Below are positions 27,328 through 36,557 of a DNA stretch of 64,000 bases, piece by piece; positions within the stretch are counted from its first letter, which is position 1; each line of letters begins with the position of its first letter. A program made the position numbers and the translations under genes. The notes beneath the pieces were generated by a model, which searched no databases, was not told the DNA's origin, and was given only the letters and a program-made list of their open reading frames with translations. This DNA is from Desulfuromonas versatilis (GTDB lineage: Bacteria > Desulfobacterota > Desulfuromonadia > Desulfuromonadales > NIT-T3): positions 1,116,001 to 1,180,000 of the forward strand of contig NZ_AP024355.1 of assembly GCF_019704135.1 (NCBI RefSeq). The letters run 5' to 3'.

Positions 27328-28564
27328 GAGGGCCTCCGGCTCTGGTCTGCGCCTCGGGCTGGATTTGGGGACGACGACGTTGGCCGGGCGGCTGATCGAT
27401 GGTGCCGGGAAATGCCTGGCCGAGGGGAAGCTGGCCAACCCCCAGTCGGCCTTCGGCAGTGACATCATCCGCCGCCTCGAGGCGGCGCGCGGTGGAAACG
27501 CCCAGAAGTTGCAAGCGCTGTTGGCCCAGGGGATCGGCGGGCTGATCGACGATCTGCTGGCGCGGGCCGGGCGCTCACGGGGGGAGATTGCCGCGGCGGC
27601 GGCGGCCGGCAATCCCGGCATCTGCCACTTGCTGCGCGGTCTGGAGGTCGACTCGGTCCTGTTTCCCCCGCACCGGCCCCCCGACTGCGCCGGGGTTCAT
27701 CTCGAGCCGAGAGGGCTCGGTCTGGATCTGCCCGTCTCCCTCTACCTGTTTCCCCTGGTCAGCGGCTATGTCGGCGGCGACCTGGTGGCCTTCCTGTTTG
27801 CAGAGCCCGAGCCGGCAGCGAGCACCTTTTTTCTCGATGTCGGCACCAACGGCGAGATGGCCCTGTTCGCCGACGGGCGCTGGTGGACCACATCGGTAGC
27901 GGCGGGACCGGCCTTCGAGGGGGGCGGGATCTCCTGCGGCATGGCTGCGAAGGCCGGCGCGGTGGAGCAGGTGCGCCTCGACGGCGACCGGCTGCGCCTG
28001 GGGGTGATCGGCGGCGGCGCGCCCCGCGGGCTTTGCGGCAGCGGCCTGGTCGAGGCGGTGGCCGCCGCGCTCGAGGGAGGGCTGATGGACCCCCGCGGAA
28101 CCCTGCGCGATCCGGGCGAGGTGGCGAGCCACCTGTCCCGCTACCTGGTCGAGTCGCCCGAGGGGAACGCCTTGCGGCTGTACCGGGATGCGTCGGTGGA
28201 GCTGCGGCTCACCCAGGAGGATGTGCGCAATTTCCAGCTGGCCAAGGGGGCCGTGCAGGCCGGGGCACTCTGTCTGCTGCGGCGCGCCGGGGTCGCGCCC
28301 GAGGACCTCGCGGCGGTGGTGGTGACCGGCGCCTTTGGCTTTTCCCTGGCTTCCGCGGCCCTGAAAAGGGTTGCCATGCTGCCGGAAACCATGGTAGATA
28401 AGGTCCGTTTTGTCCCCGGGGGAGCGCTTGCCGGCGTCTGCCGTCTGCTGGCTGATCCCGAGGGGCCTGCCAGGGCCCAGGCCCTGGCCGACCGGCTCAA
28501 GCCTTACCCCCTTTCGGGGACCCCGGCCTTCGAACAGGCCTTCCTCGCAGCCCTCGATTTCTGA
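27311..28564 (+). CDS. ASKHA-domain ATPase of the RACo/DUF4445 type
   Basis: This 417-residue protein resembles the C-terminal ATPase part of reductive activators of corrinoid proteins: LRLGLDLGTTTLAGRLID (phosphate 1), FFLDVGTNGEMALF, GPAFEGGGISCGM, GLCGSGLVEAVAAA, LTQEDVRNFQLAKGA and VVTGAFGFSLA. It lacks the N-terminal [2Fe-2S] ferredoxin domain of full RACo/RamA proteins, so its electron partner would have to be separate. The only workable start is the GTG at 27311 inside the repeat, since a TGA lies just upstream in frame. Its substrate is unknown. Confidence 0.8.
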   Translation: MRSEEWRASGSGLRLGLDLGTTTLAGRLIDGAGKCLAEGKLANPQSAFGSDIIRRLEAARGGNAQKLQALLAQGIGGLIDDLLARAGRSRGEIAAAAAAGNPGICHLLRGLEVDSVLFPPHRPPDCAGVHLEPRGLGLDLPVSLYLFPLVSGYVGGDLVAFLFAEPEPAASTFFLDVGTNGEMALFADGRWWTTSVAAGPAFEGGGISCGMAAKAGAVEQVRLDGDRLRLGVIGGGAPRGLCGSGLVEAVAAALEGGLMDPRGTLRDPGEVASHLSRYLVESPEGNALRLYRDASVELRLTQEDVRNFQLAKGAVQAGALCLLRRAGVAPEDLAAVVVTGAFGFSLASAALKRVAMLPETMVDKVRFVPGGALAGVCRLLADPEGPARAQALADRLKPYPLSGTPAFEQAFLAALDF

Positions 28565-28590
28565 AAAAACCGCCCGTGGGACGGTTTTTT
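28564..28590 (+). terminator. Terminator after the ASKHA gene
   Basis: AAAAAACCG and CGGTTTTTT enclose an inner CC/GG pair and a short loop; the stem begins at the last base of the stop codon. It separates this gene from purH. Confidence 0.8.
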
Positions 28591-28671
28591 CGTGTTTTTA
28601 AGAACCCGTAAACGGCACATCCACATCTCTGGCTGGCGGCCGACGCCTTCAGTCGCGGAAAGGGAATCTCA

Positions 28672-30237
28672 ATGGCTACCATCAAGCGTGCTCTCATCAG
28701 TGTTTCGGACAAGACCGGCGTGGTTGACTTCGCCCGGGAACTCAGCGGCTACGGCGTGGAGATCCTCTCCACCGGCGGCACCGCCAAGCTGCTGCGCGAG
28801 CAGGGGCTCGCGGTCAAGGACGTCTCCGAGTTCACCGGTTTTCCCGAGATGCTCGACGGCCGGGTCAAGACCCTGCACCCCAAGGTCCACGGCGGCCTGC
28901 TGGGGATGCGGGAGAACCCAGAGCACGTGGCCAAGATGAAGGAGCACGGCATCGAGCCCATCGACATGGTGGTGGTCAACCTCTACCCCTTCGAGGCTAC
29001 CGTCGCCAAGCCCGACTGCACCCTCGAGGATGCCATCGAGAACATCGACATCGGCGGCCCGACCATGTTGCGCAGCGCCGCCAAGAACAACCGCGACGTC
29101 ACCGTGCTGGTCGACCACGCCGACTACGCCGGGGTGCTGGCCGAGATGAAGCAGAGCGGCGGCGCGGTCGGCCGCGAGACCAACTTCCGCCTGGCGGTCA
29201 AGGTCTACCAGCACACCGCCGCCTACGACGGCGCCATCTCCAACTGGCTGGGGCGCAAGCTCGATGCCGAGTCGGCCGAATTCCCGCCGACCCTGACCCT
29301 GCAGTACAAGAAGGCCCAGGGGATGCGCTACGGTGAAAACCCCCACCAGAAAGCGGCCTTTTACGTCGAAAAGGAGGTCAAAGAGGCCTCCATCGCCACC
29401 GCCAAGCAGCTGCAGGGCAAGGAGCTTTCGTACAACAACATCGCCGACACCGACGCCGCCCTCGAGTGCGTCAAACAGTTCGGCGAGGCCCCGGCCTGCG
29501 TCATCGTCAAGCACGCCAACCCCTGTGGCGTCGCCCTCGGCAGCAACCTCCTCGAGGCCTACAACCGGGCCTTTTCCACCGACACCGAGTCGGCTTTCGG
29601 CGGCATCATCGCCTTCAACGGCGAGCTCGATGCCGATACCGCCAAGGTCATCGTCGAGCGCCAGTTCGTAGAGGTGATCATCGCCCCCAAGGTCAGCGCC
29701 GAGGCCGTGGCGGTGGTCGCCGCCAAGAAGAACGTGCGCCTGCTCGAGTGCGGCCAGTGGCCGGCCCAGCCCGCCCAGCGCTTTGAATTCAAGCGGGTCA
29801 ACGGCGGCATGCTGGTGCAGGACACCGATCTGGAGCTGACCGCCGAACTCAAGGTGGTCACCAAGCGCCAGCCCACCGACGCCGAGATGCGCGATCTGCT
29901 CTTCACCTGGCAGGTCGCCAAGTTCGTCAAGTCCAACGCCATCGTCTACGGCAAGGACGGCATGACCATCGGGGTCGGCGCCGGGCAGATGAGCCGGGTC
30001 AACTCGGCACGCATCGCCGCCATCAAGGCCGAGCACGCCGGCCTGCAGGTCAAGGGGGCGGTGATGGCCTCGGACGCCTTCTTCCCCTTCCGCGACGGCA
30101 TCGACAACGCCGCCGCCGCCGGCATCGCCGCGGTCATCCAGCCCGGCGGCTCGATCCGCGACGAGGAGGTCATCGCCGCCGCCGACGAACACGGCATGGC
30201 GATGGTGTTCACCGGGATGCGCCATTTCCGGCATTAA
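28672..30237 (+). CDS. purH: Bifunctional AICAR transformylase / IMP cyclohydrolase
   Basis: This enzyme carries out the last two steps of IMP synthesis. The N-terminal cyclohydrolase (about 1-195) shows [31 protein letters not shown] and [18 protein letters not shown]. The C-terminal transformylase carries [27 protein letters not shown] (catalytic Lys-His) and [12 protein letters not shown]. It has 521 residues, the usual length. The ATG follows AAAGGGAATCTCA. It is followed by purD, with an inverted-repeat element in the 107-base gap. Confidence 0.96.
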   Translation: MATIKRALISVSDKTGVVDFARELSGYGVEILSTGGTAKLLREQGLAVKDVSEFTGFPEMLDGRVKTLHPKVHGGLLGMRENPEHVAKMKEHGIEPIDMVVVNLYPFEATVAKPDCTLEDAIENIDIGGPTMLRSAAKNNRDVTVLVDHADYAGVLAEMKQSGGAVGRETNFRLAVKVYQHTAAYDGAISNWLGRKLDAESAEFPPTLTLQYKKAQGMRYGENPHQKAAFYVEKEVKEASIATAKQLQGKELSYNNIADTDAALECVKQFGEAPACVIVKHANPCGVALGSNLLEAYNRAFSTDTESAFGGIIAFNGELDADTAKVIVERQFVEVIIAPKVSAEAVAVVAAKKNVRLLECGQWPAQPAQRFEFKRVNGGMLVQDTDLELTAELKVVTKRQPTDAEMRDLLFTWQVAKFVKSNAIVYGKDGMTIGVGAGQMSRVNSARIAAIKAEHAGLQVKGAVMASDAFFPFRDGIDNAAAAGIAAVIQPGGSIRDEEVIAAADEHGMAMVFTGMRHFRH

Positions 30238-30249
30238 AAATAAAAAAAG

Positions 30250-30325
30250 GCGTGATGAGTGATGAGTAATCAGTAACAGGTGAAAAGGCTTTTTCTCATC
30301 ACTCATTACTTATCACTTATTACGC
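30250..30325. repeat. Dispersed inverted-repeat element between purH and purD
   Basis: The left arm (30250-30270) and right arm (30305-30325) are 21-base inverted repeats. The arms differ at three positions, all G on the left opposite T on the right, so as RNA from the + strand they would pair fully with three G-U pairs. Both arms are made of degenerate GTGATGA/GTAATAA-like units and share 13 bases with the thiED 3' end. Confidence 0.75.
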
Positions 30326-30344
30326 TTTGAAAGGTTTTTGAATT

Positions 30345-31616
30345 ATGAAGATTTTAGTTGTCGGCGGCGGCGGCCGCGAGCATGCCCTGGTCTGGAAGAT
30401 TGCCCAGTCGCCCCTGGTGGACAAGGTCTACTGTGCGCCGGGCAACCCCGGCATCGCCGGGCTGGCCGAGTGCGTGGCGATCGCTGCGGACGACATCGAC
30501 GGGCTGCTGGCCTTCGCCAGGGAGATGGCCATCGAGCTGACCGTGGTCGGCCCCGAGGTGCCCCTGACCCTGGGGATCGTCGACCGCTTCCAGGCCGCCG
30601 GCCTGGAAATCTTCGGGCCGAGCCAGGCTGCCGCGCGCATCGAGGGGTCCAAGGGCTTCTCCAAGGACCTGATGGCCAAGTACGGCATCCCCACCGCCGC
30701 CTACCGCAGTTTCACCGACCGTGACGCGGCCGTGGCCTACATCCGCGAGCAGGGCGCGCCCATCGTGGTCAAGGCCGACGGCCTGGCCGCCGGCAAGGGG
30801 GTCATCGTCGCCATGACCGAGGAGCAGGCGGTGGCGGCGGTAAACGAGATCATGGTCGATGCGGTCTTCGGCAGCGCCGGAGCCAGCGTAGTCATCGAGG
30901 AGTTCATGGAGGGGGAGGAGGCCTCCTTCTTCGCCTTCACCGACGGCAAGAACATCCTGCCGCTGGCCTCCAGCCAGGACCACAAGCGGGTCTTCGACAA
31001 CGACGAGGGGCCCAACACCGGCGGCATGGGCGCCTACTCGCCGGCCCCGGTAGTTACCGAGGCCCTCACCGCCGAGGTCCTCGACACCATCGTGCGGCCG
31101 ACCATCGAGGGGATGGCCGCCGAAGGCTGCCCCTACTCGGGCATTCTCTACGTCGGGCTGATGATCGCCGGCGGCAAGGCCCGGGTGGTGGAGTTCAACG
31201 CCCGTTTCGGCGACCCCGAGGCCCAGCCTCTGCTGATGCGGATGAAATCGGACATCGTGCCGGTGCTGCAGTCCATCGCCCGCGGCAAGCTGACCCAGGG
31301 CTCCCTGGAGTGGCACGACAAGGCCGCCGTCTGCGTGGTGATGGCCTCGGGCGGCTATCCGGGATCCTTTGAAAAAGGCTATGAAATCAAGGGGCTCGAA
31401 GACGCGGCCAAGATCGATGATCTCATGGTCTTTCACGCCGGCACGACCCTCAAGGACGCCAGGATCGTCAACCACGGAGGCCGGGTGCTCGGTGTGACCG
31501 GCTTGGGGGCCAGCGTGGCCGAGGCGATCGAAAAGGCCTATCTCGGGGTGCAGGCCATCGGCTGGGAGAAGGTCCATTTTCGCAAGGACATCGGCCGCAG
31601 GGCGCTGCATCGCTGA
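30345..31616 (+). CDS. purD: Phosphoribosylamine-glycine ligase (GAR synthetase)
   Basis: This ATP-grasp enzyme makes GAR, the second step of purine synthesis. It begins MKILVVGGGGREHALVWKI and shows VVGPEVPLTLGIVD, FGPSQAAARIEGSKGF (GPxxxAAxxEGSK), VVKADGLAAGKGVIVA and SSQDHKRVFDNDEGPNTGGMGAYSP. It has 423 residues. It probably forms one unit with purH. No clear terminator follows. Confidence 0.96.
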   Translation: MKILVVGGGGREHALVWKIAQSPLVDKVYCAPGNPGIAGLAECVAIAADDIDGLLAFAREMAIELTVVGPEVPLTLGIVDRFQAAGLEIFGPSQAAARIEGSKGFSKDLMAKYGIPTAAYRSFTDRDAAVAYIREQGAPIVVKADGLAAGKGVIVAMTEEQAVAAVNEIMVDAVFGSAGASVVIEEFMEGEEASFFAFTDGKNILPLASSQDHKRVFDNDEGPNTGGMGAYSPAPVVTEALTAEVLDTIVRPTIEGMAAEGCPYSGILYVGLMIAGGKARVVEFNARFGDPEAQPLLMRMKSDIVPVLQSIARGKLTQGSLEWHDKAAVCVVMASGGYPGSFEKGYEIKGLEDAAKIDDLMVFHAGTTLKDARIVNHGGRVLGVTGLGASVAEAIEKAYLGVQAIGWEKVHFRKDIGRRALHR

Positions 31617-31939
31617 ACCTTGGTCCAGTTTCTAATTAAGTGAAAAAGTCTATTCGAAACAGCCTGTTGGGCCCTGCGAATGTGCTTTTAACCAGTGCAG
31701 ATTCGTGCCGATTTCCCTTGACACTGGAAGAGGGCGTATATTAGCTTTTTCAAGACTTTGTAAATTCTATCAAAAAACGAATGTGGCTTAACATTTCCAG
31801 CTCCGGTGGCTTCATCCGCACCGGACGGGCTATCGTTTAGCCTTGCGCATGTGCCGCACTCCCGCCAGCGGCTTGCGGACCCGCTTGCTGTCAACCGTGA
31901 TTTCAACCTCAGGGGCCCCATTCTCCAGGAGAAATTGAC
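31617..31939 (+). other. 323-base intergenic region before resB, with a possible promoter
   Basis: There is no supported gene here. A perfect TTGACA at 31718-31723 is followed after 15 bases by TATTAG (31739-31744), a short-spaced candidate promoter, and the downstream leader to resB is about 190 bases long. GC is visibly lower around 31620-31800 than in the flanking genes, which suits a promoter region. I see no riboswitch motif or convincing terminator for purD. Confidence 0.35.
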
Positions 31940-33307
31940 TTGAGTACAAAACGAAGCCCTATCGATGCTCTCTGGGACTTTTTCTGCTCCCTCAAGCTGA
32001 CTATCATCACCCTGATCCTGCTTGCCGTCACCTCGATCATCGGTACGGTCATCCAGCAGAATCTCTCTCCCCAGGAATACCTGCAGATCTACAGCGAGAC
32101 GACCTACCGGGTGCTGAATTCGCTGCAGTTTTTTGACATGTACCATTCCTGGTGGTTCCTCGCCCTGCTGGGGATCTTCTCCATCAACCTGATCGCCTGC
32201 TCCATCAAGCGTTTTCCCCGGGTCTGGAAAACCGTCCACGAGCCCGTCTTGACCGCTGAAGATTCGCTGTTCCGCACCTTCAGCAACGTTGAAGAGCATG
32301 TGGTGAGCGGCTCACCGGCCGATTACCGGGACAAGATCGCCAAACTCTTCAAGGAGAACTTCGCCGAGCCGGTTGTCACCGAAAAGGAAGGCAAGATTCA
32401 TTTCTTCGCCCAGAAGGGCAAGTATTCCCGGTTTGGCGTCTATGTCACCCATCTGTCCATCCTGATCATTTTCCTTGGGGCGATCATCGGCAATCTCTGG
32501 GGTTACAAGGCCTTCGTCAATATCGTCGAAGGGACCCAGACCACCAAGGTCTGGCCCCGGGGCAGCAACGAACCGCTCGAACTCGGCTTTGCCGTGCACT
32601 GCGAATCGTTCAGCGTCTCCTTCTACCCTGGCTCCAACCGGCCCAAGGAATTCAAAAGCATCCTGACCGTTCTCGAAGACGGTAAACCGGTGAGCGAGGA
32701 GCTGACCAATCGGCCGATCATCGTCAACGACCCGCTGCGCTACAAGGGGATCACCTTCTACCAGTCCAGCTATGGCCCGACCGGCGATCCGATTTTCAAC
32801 TTCCGGGTCAAGGTTCGCGAGACCGGCGAGACCCTCGACCTCGTGGCAAGGCAGGGGCAGATGGTCAAACTGCCCGATGGCGGCGGGTTCCGCGTCGTTC
32901 AGTTCGCCCCCTCCTTTCAGAACTTCGGTCCCGGCGCCCGGCTCGAGACCGTCTCGGCCGACGGAAAACGCAGCAACTTCGTGGTTCTGCAGGCCTTTCC
33001 CGAATTCGACGCCCAGCGCGGCGGCGACTACATCTTCAGCATGGGCGAGTACAAGCAGCGCTATTACACCGGCCTGCAGGTGGCCAAGGACCCGGGGGTC
33101 TGGGTGGTCTGGCTCGGCTGCTTCCTGATGGTCGTCGGCTGCATCATCGCCTTTTTCCTCTCCCATCGCCGCATCTGGTTGACCATTCAGCCGGTGGGTC
33201 AGAAAACCGGCATCAAGCTGGGCGGATCGGCCCACCGCAACCAACCGGCCTTCGAACTGTTTTTTGACGAATTCAAAAAGAACCTCAAGAACGAAATCGC
33301 TTCCTAG
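31940..33307 (+). CDS. resB: Cytochrome c biogenesis protein ResB (CcsB/Ccs1)
   Basis: This is one half of the system II heme-delivery and ligation complex for c-type cytochromes. It has 455 residues, three N-terminal TM segments (about 16-36, 71-92, 168-188), a large periplasmic domain (about 200-385) and a final TM (about 392-414). ResB marks include DALWDFFCSLKLTIITLILLA, SWWFLALLGIFSINLIACS and LRYKGITFYQSSYG. The start is TTG, eight bases after AGGAGA. It is followed by ccsA and then by the cytochromes it would mature. Confidence 0.92.
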   Translation: MSTKRSPIDALWDFFCSLKLTIITLILLAVTSIIGTVIQQNLSPQEYLQIYSETTYRVLNSLQFFDMYHSWWFLALLGIFSINLIACSIKRFPRVWKTVHEPVLTAEDSLFRTFSNVEEHVVSGSPADYRDKIAKLFKENFAEPVVTEKEGKIHFFAQKGKYSRFGVYVTHLSILIIFLGAIIGNLWGYKAFVNIVEGTQTTKVWPRGSNEPLELGFAVHCESFSVSFYPGSNRPKEFKSILTVLEDGKPVSEELTNRPIIVNDPLRYKGITFYQSSYGPTGDPIFNFRVKVRETGETLDLVARQGQMVKLPDGGGFRVVQFAPSFQNFGPGARLETVSADGKRSNFVVLQAFPEFDAQRGGDYIFSMGEYKQRYYTGLQVAKDPGVWVVWLGCFLMVVGCIIAFFLSHRRIWLTIQPVGQKTGIKLGGSAHRNQPAFELFFDEFKKNLKNEIAS

Positions 33308-33339
33308 GCCTTGCGCGGCCACCAAGGAGGAGTGCACCC

Positions 33340-34191
33340 ATGACCAGCTCCATGTTGTTCAATATCACCACCATCGCCTATTTTGCCTCGATGGTCCTGT
33401 TCGTCGTTTTCATCGCCGGGCGCAGCAAGGTTGTCGGCCTGCTTGCCACCCTGGTCGCCTGGGCGGGTTTTGCCGCCAACACCGGCGCCATTGCCATGCG
33501 CTGGGTGGAGTCGCATCAGCTGGGCTTCGGCCATGCGCCGCTTTCCAACCTGTATGAATCGGTGGTCTTTTTCGCCTGGTCGATCCTGCTGATCTACCTG
33601 CTCTTCGATCTCAAGTACAAGCAGCGGGCGGTGGGCGCCTTCGTGCTCCCCTTCGCCTTTCTCGGCATGATCTGGGCGCAGCTGCGGCTCAACGACGCCA
33701 TCGAGCCGCTGGTGCCGGCCCTGCAGAGCAACTGGCTGACCTACCACGTATTCACCTGCTTTATCGGCTACGCTGCCTTCGCCGTGGCCTGCGGGGTTTC
33801 GATCATGTACCTGGTCAAGGTCGGCAAGGAAGAGAAGTCCCCGTCGGACTCTCCTGCCGGGGGGATTCTCGGCATGTTCCCCTCGGCCAAGATCCTCGAT
33901 GACCTCAACTACAAGGCGATCATGGTCGGCTTCCCCATGCTGACCCTGGGGATCATCACCGGCGCGGCCTGGGCCAACTACGCCTGGGGCACCTACTGGA
34001 GCTGGGACCCCAAGGAGACCTGGAGCCTGATCGTCTGGTTCATCTACGCGGCCTTCCTGCACGCCCGCTTCACCCGCGGCTGGGTGGGGCGCAAGGCGGC
34101 CTGGCTGTCGATCTTCGGCTTCGCGGCGACGGTCTTCTGCTACCTCGGGGTCAACCTGATCCTGTCCGGTTTGCACTCCTACGGAGGGTAG
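33340..34191 (+). CDS. ccsA: Cytochrome c biogenesis protein CcsA (ResC-like)
   Basis: This is the heme-handling partner of ResB. It has 283 residues with about eight TM helices, and the tryptophan-rich WWD motif is clear in WANYAWGTYWSWDPKETWSL, which holds heme at the periplasmic face. Histidines such as that in LTYHVFTCF and in FLHARFTRG fit the flanking axial-ligand positions. An AAGGAGG lies ten bases upstream of the ATG. It lies 32 bases after resB, in the same operon, and is followed by a strong terminator. Confidence 0.94.
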   Translation: MTSSMLFNITTIAYFASMVLFVVFIAGRSKVVGLLATLVAWAGFAANTGAIAMRWVESHQLGFGHAPLSNLYESVVFFAWSILLIYLLFDLKYKQRAVGAFVLPFAFLGMIWAQLRLNDAIEPLVPALQSNWLTYHVFTCFIGYAAFAVACGVSIMYLVKVGKEEKSPSDSPAGGILGMFPSAKILDDLNYKAIMVGFPMLTLGIITGAAWANYAWGTYWSWDPKETWSLIVWFIYAAFLHARFTRGWVGRKAAWLSIFGFAATVFCYLGVNLILSGLHSYGG

Positions 34192-34204
34192 GCAACTCCA
34201 CCTC

Positions 34205-34241
34205 GTGCCCCTTCGGAAATCCCGGAGGGGCACTTTTCTTT
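34205..34241 (+). terminator. resB-ccsA operon terminator
   Basis: GTGCCCCT and AGGGGCAC form an 8-bp stem followed by TTTTCTTT, 13 bases after the ccsA stop codon. It shows that the following cytochrome gene needs its own promoter or read-through. Confidence 0.85.
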
Positions 34242-34434
34242 CATGGCGCGAAGATTGCAGAGGTTTGTTGTCGGCAGGCAGCTGCCTGCCCGTTTTGTTC
34301 GCCATTTACTGTGCAGGCCCCTGCCCGAGGGGAACTGACGGCAACAAAGCCAGCCCGGGGGAAGCAGTGCTCCCCGGCACAAAGCCGCGTAATCACGTTT
34401 CCGATTCTGCGATTCGCTGACAAGGAACGCCGCC

Positions 34435-35331
34435 ATGCATATGAAAAAGCTTGTTCTTTGGGGGGCGGTGCAGTTTTTCGCCTCCTTTCTGTTTGCCTCC
34501 TCTGTTGCGGCTGCCGACGGTTGCCTGGTGTCCGACTGCCATGCCGACCTCGCGCTCCCCAAGGTCGTCCACTCCCCGGTGAGCGAGGGTGAATGCGAAA
34601 GCTGTCACCAGGCGACCGGAGCCAAACATCCGGGAAGTGCCAAGGGGTTCAAGGCCGTGGCCAGGGGAGGCGAGCTGTGCCTGCAGTGCCATGACGATGT
34701 CGGCAATGAACCGAATCGGCACGGGCCGGTTCGAGCGGGGCGCTGCAATTTCTGCCACACCCCCCACGCATCCGACAACCCCGCCCTGCTGCTGGGCTCC
34801 GGAAACAAGATCTGTTTCTACTGCCACGGCGGGATCGAGCGGATTGTGAAAAATGCCCGGTCGCAACATGCCCCGGTGGCCGAGGGGCGCTGCTGGGACT
34901 GCCACAAGCCCCACGGGTCAGAGTTCAAGCCCCTGCTCAAGGACTATTATCCCGCCGAGTTCTATACGCCCTACCGGTACGAGAACTTCGCCCTCTGCTT
35001 CCGCTGTCACGACGACCGGGCGTTTCTCTACGAGCGGACCTCGGAGGCGACCAGTTTCCGCAACGGCGACTACAACCTCCACGTGCTGCACGTCAACAAG
35101 GCCAAGAAAGGGCGGGTCTGCAAGAGTTGTCACGGGGTTCACGGCGGGGACCAGGACAAACTCATCCTCAGCAAGATACCAGGTTTCGGCAGCTGGGAGA
35201 TTCCCATCAATTTTCAGCGTACCGCCAACGGCGGGACCTGCTTTGTCGGCTGCCACAAGCCCAAGACCTATGACCGTCTGAGCCAGCAGCAGATCCTCAG
35301 GGAACAAAAGACCATCTTCGGTCAGGAGTAG
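34435..35331 (+). CDS. Multiheme c-type cytochrome, seven CXXCH plus two non-canonical heme sites
   Basis: This 298-residue exported protein has a signal peptide (about 1-26) and seven CXXCH sites (CESCH, CLQCH, CNFCH, CFYCH, CWDCH, CFRCH, CKSCH). An N-terminal CLVSDCH (CX4CH) and a C-terminal CFVGCH (CX3CH) would bring it to nine hemes if both are used. Several sites belong to doubled-CXXCH units with HxPV-xx-GxCxxCHxPH spacing. I infer a periplasmic or outer-membrane-associated electron carrier feeding the downstream OmcE-like protein. AAGGAA lies seven bases before the ATG. Confidence 0.9.
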   Translation: MHMKKLVLWGAVQFFASFLFASSVAAADGCLVSDCHADLALPKVVHSPVSEGECESCHQATGAKHPGSAKGFKAVARGGELCLQCHDDVGNEPNRHGPVRAGRCNFCHTPHASDNPALLLGSGNKICFYCHGGIERIVKNARSQHAPVAEGRCWDCHKPHGSEFKPLLKDYYPAEFYTPYRYENFALCFRCHDDRAFLYERTSEATSFRNGDYNLHVLHVNKAKKGRVCKSCHGVHGGDQDKLILSKIPGFGSWEIPINFQRTANGGTCFVGCHKPKTYDRLSQQQILREQKTIFGQE

Positions 35332-35425
35332 GCGTCCGAGGGACCCCTTGGTTTTCTGGTGTAACGCTTCCCGGCCGCGGGGGGGGCAAGGCTGGCAAAT
35401 GAAAAAGGCAGGATTGGAAATACCG

Positions 35426-36514
35426 ATGAATCGTTTTGTCCAGGCAGGGATTCTCGTGGTGCTGCTGCTGATTGCCGGCTGCGCTCCCAAGGCAGCGGAA
35501 CGTCAGCGCTTTTTCTGGCCCCCGGGGGACGCGCGGCCGCGGATCGAATATCTTGAGTTCTTCTACAGCGACGACGACGTGCGCCGCGGTGGTGAGCACT
35601 GGCTTGCCGAGGCGGTGTTGGGCAAGTCACAGCCGCACAAGGTTTTTTCCCGGCCCCACGCGGTAGCCGCGGACGGCAAGGGGAGAGTGTTTGTCTCCGA
35701 TGTCGCGCAGCGCGAGGTGTTTGTCCTGGACCGAACCGCGCACCAGGTGAGAACCCTGAAAATCCCCAATGTCCCCCAGCCGCCCTTCAAATTTCCCGGC
35801 GGATTGGCCGTGGACGACGCTGGGCGGCTCTTTGTCGCTGATTCTCTCGAGGGGAAGATCATCGAGTTCGGCGCCGACGAAAAAGCCGTTCGCGGCTTCG
35901 GCAAGGGGCAGTTGCAGCGGCCGACCGGGCTGTGCTTCGACAACAGGCTCAAGCGCCTCTACGTGGTCGACACCGGCGCTCACCAGGTGGTGGCATTTGA
36001 TGGCGAAGGCAAATCGCTCGGTACCTTCGGCAGGCGCGGCTCCGGTCCCGGGGAATTCAATTTCCCCCTCGATGTCGATGTGGACAGCGAAGGCAACCTC
36101 TATGTCCTCGATTCGATGAATGCCCGGGTGCAGGTCCTCGATCCGCAGGGGCGTTTCCTCCGGGAGTTCGGTGAGCGGGGCACCGCCCTTGGCTCTTTCC
36201 GGATTCCCAAGGCACTTTCCATCAGCCCCTCCGGCCACGTTTACGTCACCGATTCCACGGCCAACCGCTTCGTGATCTTCGATCTGCAGGGGCAATACCT
36301 GCTTTCGGTGGGCGGCGAGGCCCAGGTGACCAAGGGGCAGGTGACCCCGGGGGGCTTTTTCCTGCCCATGGGCATCGAGGTGGACGCCAACGAGGCGATC
36401 TGGGTGGTGGACTCGCTCAACGCGATGATCCACAAGTATCAGTACCTCAACGACCAGTACCTTCAGAAACACCCCATCAAGCAAGGTCAAACCTTTCGAC
36501 CGCCCGGTCTCTGA
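35426..36514 (+). CDS. NHL-repeat beta-propeller lipoprotein 1
   Basis: This 362-residue lipoprotein starts MNRFVQAGILVVLLLIAGCAP, with a clear lipobox (LIAGC). The rest consists of repeated blades with the NHL pattern, e.g. RPHAVAADGKGRVFVSD, FPGGLAVDDAGRLFVAD, RPTGLCFDNRLKRLYVVD, FPLDVDVDSEGNLYVLD and IPKALSISPSGHVYVTD, about six blades in all. It has no heme sites. It is flanked on both sides by multiheme cytochromes, and a second NHL lipoprotein follows the octaheme gene. I infer a structural or assembly role at a membrane. An alternative start is ATG 35399. Confidence 0.87.
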   Translation: MNRFVQAGILVVLLLIAGCAPKAAERQRFFWPPGDARPRIEYLEFFYSDDDVRRGGEHWLAEAVLGKSQPHKVFSRPHAVAADGKGRVFVSDVAQREVFVLDRTAHQVRTLKIPNVPQPPFKFPGGLAVDDAGRLFVADSLEGKIIEFGADEKAVRGFGKGQLQRPTGLCFDNRLKRLYVVDTGAHQVVAFDGEGKSLGTFGRRGSGPGEFNFPLDVDVDSEGNLYVLDSMNARVQVLDPQGRFLREFGERGTALGSFRIPKALSISPSGHVYVTDSTANRFVIFDLQGQYLLSVGGEAQVTKGQVTPGGFFLPMGIEVDANEAIWVVDSLNAMIHKYQYLNDQYLQKHPIKQGQTFRPPGL

Positions 36515-36557
36515 GGTCGGGTGAAGAAATGACTTCTTTCATCTCGGGGAGCATGCA

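Noticed and set aside
31718-31744. Confident sigma-70 promoter for resB
   Set aside because: TTGACA is perfect but the best -10 match (TATTAG) gives only 15 bases of spacing, so it is listed only as a possibility.
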